Below are positions 62,690 through 64,000 of a stretch of 64,000 bases of DNA, one piece after another. Numbering within the stretch: position 1 is the stretch's first letter; every line of letters starts with the position of its first letter. Location: positions 3,224,001-3,288,000 of the forward strand of contig NZ_CP059399.1 in assembly GCF_013744875.1 (NCBI RefSeq), written 5' to 3'. The DNA is from Nocardia huaxiensis (GTDB taxonomy: Bacteria > Actinomycetota > Actinomycetes > Mycobacteriales > Mycobacteriaceae). The notes under the pieces are model-generated. The model did no database searches. It was not told the DNA's origin and saw only the letters and a program-made list of their open reading frames with translations. The translations under genes were made by a program, and so were the position numbers.

Positions 62690-64000
62690 ATGCTCGCCCT
62701 CATGACTCATGCGTCCGGGGCGGTGGCCGACAACTGGGCTGATTCCCAAAACTTTCTTCCCTCAGTGGATTTCGTCGACGTACGCACGGTGGCCTTGCCG
62801 TCGGGGCAGCCGGTGCTCAGCGGCTGGTACCTACTGCGGTTCCAGGACGGCACCTTCTACCTGGGTGAATCGGTAAATCTGCGAGGGCGAATGGCTGGAC
62901 ACCGGGCGAAATGGGGTGAGGAGATCGCTAGCGTGCGGATCTGTCCGCGGGTGGCTTCCAAGCAGGAGCTGAAGCGGCGCGAGCGGATCCTCACACACGA
63001 ACTCGAGGCGCTGGGTGTGCGGCTGCGGAATGTGGTCAACGCCAGCGTTACCACTGGTCGTAATGCTCTCGACGAACTGCTGCCGGTGGCCGAGCAGGAA
63101 CGGTGGCTGGGCGACCCGAGAGCCTACAACGCTGCCGATGTGACTCCGCTGAAGGCGATGGCGGCGCAGGAGATTCGGTACTCGACTCCTGCCCGGAAGT
63201 ACCACGAGAAGCCGGATGCAGTGGGGGTGACTGCGTTGCTGTGGACGTTTCTGGACTCGTCGGTACCCGTGCCTCGGGCGACCGAGTTCCAATACTGGTC
63301 GGTCAGCACGGGAACCTACGGAGGCAAGCGCCGATTCTGCGTGAGTGTTGGAGCCATGGAGGTGTTCGTCGTAAACGACGACCTGACAGGTTTCCTCAAT
63401 GTCCGTCGCAGCGCGCTGGTTCCTACTCTCGAGGCCGAGAGGGAATTCGGGCGCCGTCACCCTCGGGTGCGGCTGCGGCATCGTGCCTATGACGATGCCG
63501 GCAGTGATGTCATCTCGATACAGTGTCCGACTCGCGACAGTCTCCAGCGGATCGTCGACGATCCCGCGGTTACCGCCGCGGCTGCGCGGCTGATCCTTGA
63601 CGTGATGCGCAAGCACTGCTGCTCCTATACCCGTAACCACTGCCCGCAAGTGGTTCAGTCGGTGTATCCCGAATATCCACGACAAACGCTGCCTCACACC
63701 GAGACTCCCGTAGATGCTGCGGTCGTAGAGTCGAGGTCGTCCACGCCGCTGTTCCCGGACACAGTAGACAGTGGTGACCACCCGTCGGCAGACGATTTGC
63801 CCGTGGTGTCCGAAGCCGACGATCTCGGCGACGTCGTCTGCTATTGGCTGGTGACGCCCGGTTCGAAAAAGTCAGGCCGAAATCAGCTGCGGGACTTCCT
63901 GGCCCGGGGCGAGTGGCGGATGGACCCTCACCTTCGCTTCGAAGCCAAGGTGGCCGATATGCTGCCGGGCGAACGTATCGCGGTGCGGACTCGACGCAAC
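62690..64000 (+). CDS. GIY-YIG-domain protein, 3' end outside window
   Basis: The frame is open to the last base. ATG 62690 has GTGAAGG at good spacing; ATG 62666 is possible. The N-terminus has GWYLLRFQDGTFYLGES, RGRMAGHRAKW and the conserved downstream helix, the GIY-YIG nuclease pattern (first Tyr kept, second motif Y-L-G). A less clear middle has FQYWSVSTGTYGGKRRF and a Cys-His patch (KHCCSYTRNHCP). From about residue 380 a new domain starts (VVCYWLVTPGSKKSGRNQLRDFL, MLPGERIAVRTRRN) resembling PUA/EVE-like domains that precede McrB-type AAA motors; this is a guess because the rest is missing. Confidence 0.7.
   Translation, partial: MLALMTHASGAVADNWADSQNFLPSVDFVDVRTVALPSGQPVLSGWYLLRFQDGTFYLGESVNLRGRMAGHRAKWGEEIASVRICPRVASKQELKRRERILTHELEALGVRLRNVVNASVTTGRNALDELLPVAEQERWLGDPRAYNAADVTPLKAMAAQEIRYSTPARKYHEKPDAVGVTALLWTFLDSSVPVPRATEFQYWSVSTGTYGGKRRFCVSVGAMEVFVVNDDLTGFLNVRRSALVPTLEAEREFGRRHPRVRLRHRAYDDAGSDVISIQCPTRDSLQRIVDDPAVTAAAARLILDVMRKHCCSYTRNHCPQVVQSVYPEYPRQTLPHTETPVDAAVVESRSSTPLFPDTVDSGDHPSADDLPVVSEADDLGDVVCYWLVTPGSKKSGRNQLRDFLARGEWRMDPHLRFEAKVADMLPGERIAVRTRRN

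Overview
The window reads as chromosomal DNA of a high-GC mycolate-type actinomycete, most plausibly Nocardia or a close relative. The grounds are the strong GC bias, a long multimodular NRPS, the run TPM-domain protein / dgt / dnaG / small YtxH-like protein / tRNA-Asn (an order that, from memory, resembles the Rv2345-Rv2342 region of mycobacteria), and a bioMNY-type ECF biotin transporter. No species call is possible from sequence alone.

Left chromosomal part (1-23.6 kb). The window opens inside an NRPS (tail of an epimerization domain, then C-A-PCP, C-A-PCP, and a terminal C-PCP-TE that has no adenylation domain). It continues with a membrane-anchored sulfite-oxidase-type molybdopterin protein, a DesK/NarL-type two-component pair, a TPM-domain membrane protein (minus strand), a metallo-beta-lactamase-fold hydrolase overlapping a YdcF-like protein, a dGTPase-like HD hydrolase, a degenerate 2OG-Fe(II)-oxygenase-like protein, bioN-bioY-bioM (minus strand), dnaG, three copies of a short hairpin repeat, a YtxH-like protein, and tRNA-Asn(GTT).

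Integrative element (23,662-59,990, about 36.3 kb). The 3' end of tRNA-Asn is repeated as a perfect 36-bp direct repeat at 59,955-59,990, which delimits an integrated element. Next to attL lie a tyrosine integrase and a Xis-like HTH gene. Upstream of them is a minus-strand polycistron of more than 20 small genes from about 40.7 kb down to 23.8 kb, mostly joined by 4-nt ATGA/GTGA overlaps. It holds a VirD4-like coupling ATPase, a replication-relaxation-like protein, a TOPRIM primase-like protein, ParB-like proteins, a DUF2637/SpdA-like membrane protein, an ASCH protein and many small unknowns. Six of seven consecutive junctions between 34.5 and 39.3 kb share one end cassette, encoding a C-terminal peptide like D-W-G-L-D-R and ending in CGATGA. 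No relaxase, VirB4 or FtsK-type TraB was recognised, so transfer may be by mobilisation or by an unfamiliar route.

Element control and cargo. Divergent from the polycistron is an XRE-regulator / Nudix / HD cassette that recalls the control and immunity genes of pSAM2-type elements. Then comes a defence-like cargo block (43-59.8 kb): SprT-like metallopeptidase, CoiA-like nuclease with a C-terminal membrane anchor, AIPR protein, AspBHI/Mrr-type restriction endonuclease, an unknown protein, an HNH endonuclease, and a plus-strand three-gene operon of two unrecognised proteins plus an 1827-residue DEAD/DEAH helicase with DUF1998-like C-terminus. This operon is the best candidate for an undescribed system. 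Two non-coding structures stand out: a nested inverted repeat with a 28-bp perfect inner stem between the CoiA and AIPR genes, and a repeated 13-bp motif around the SprT and CoiA genes.

Right flank (59,991-64,000). Beyond attR come a strong Rho-independent terminator, a NERD-like/UvrD-type helicase (minus strand) and, divergently, a GIY-YIG-domain protein running off the window.
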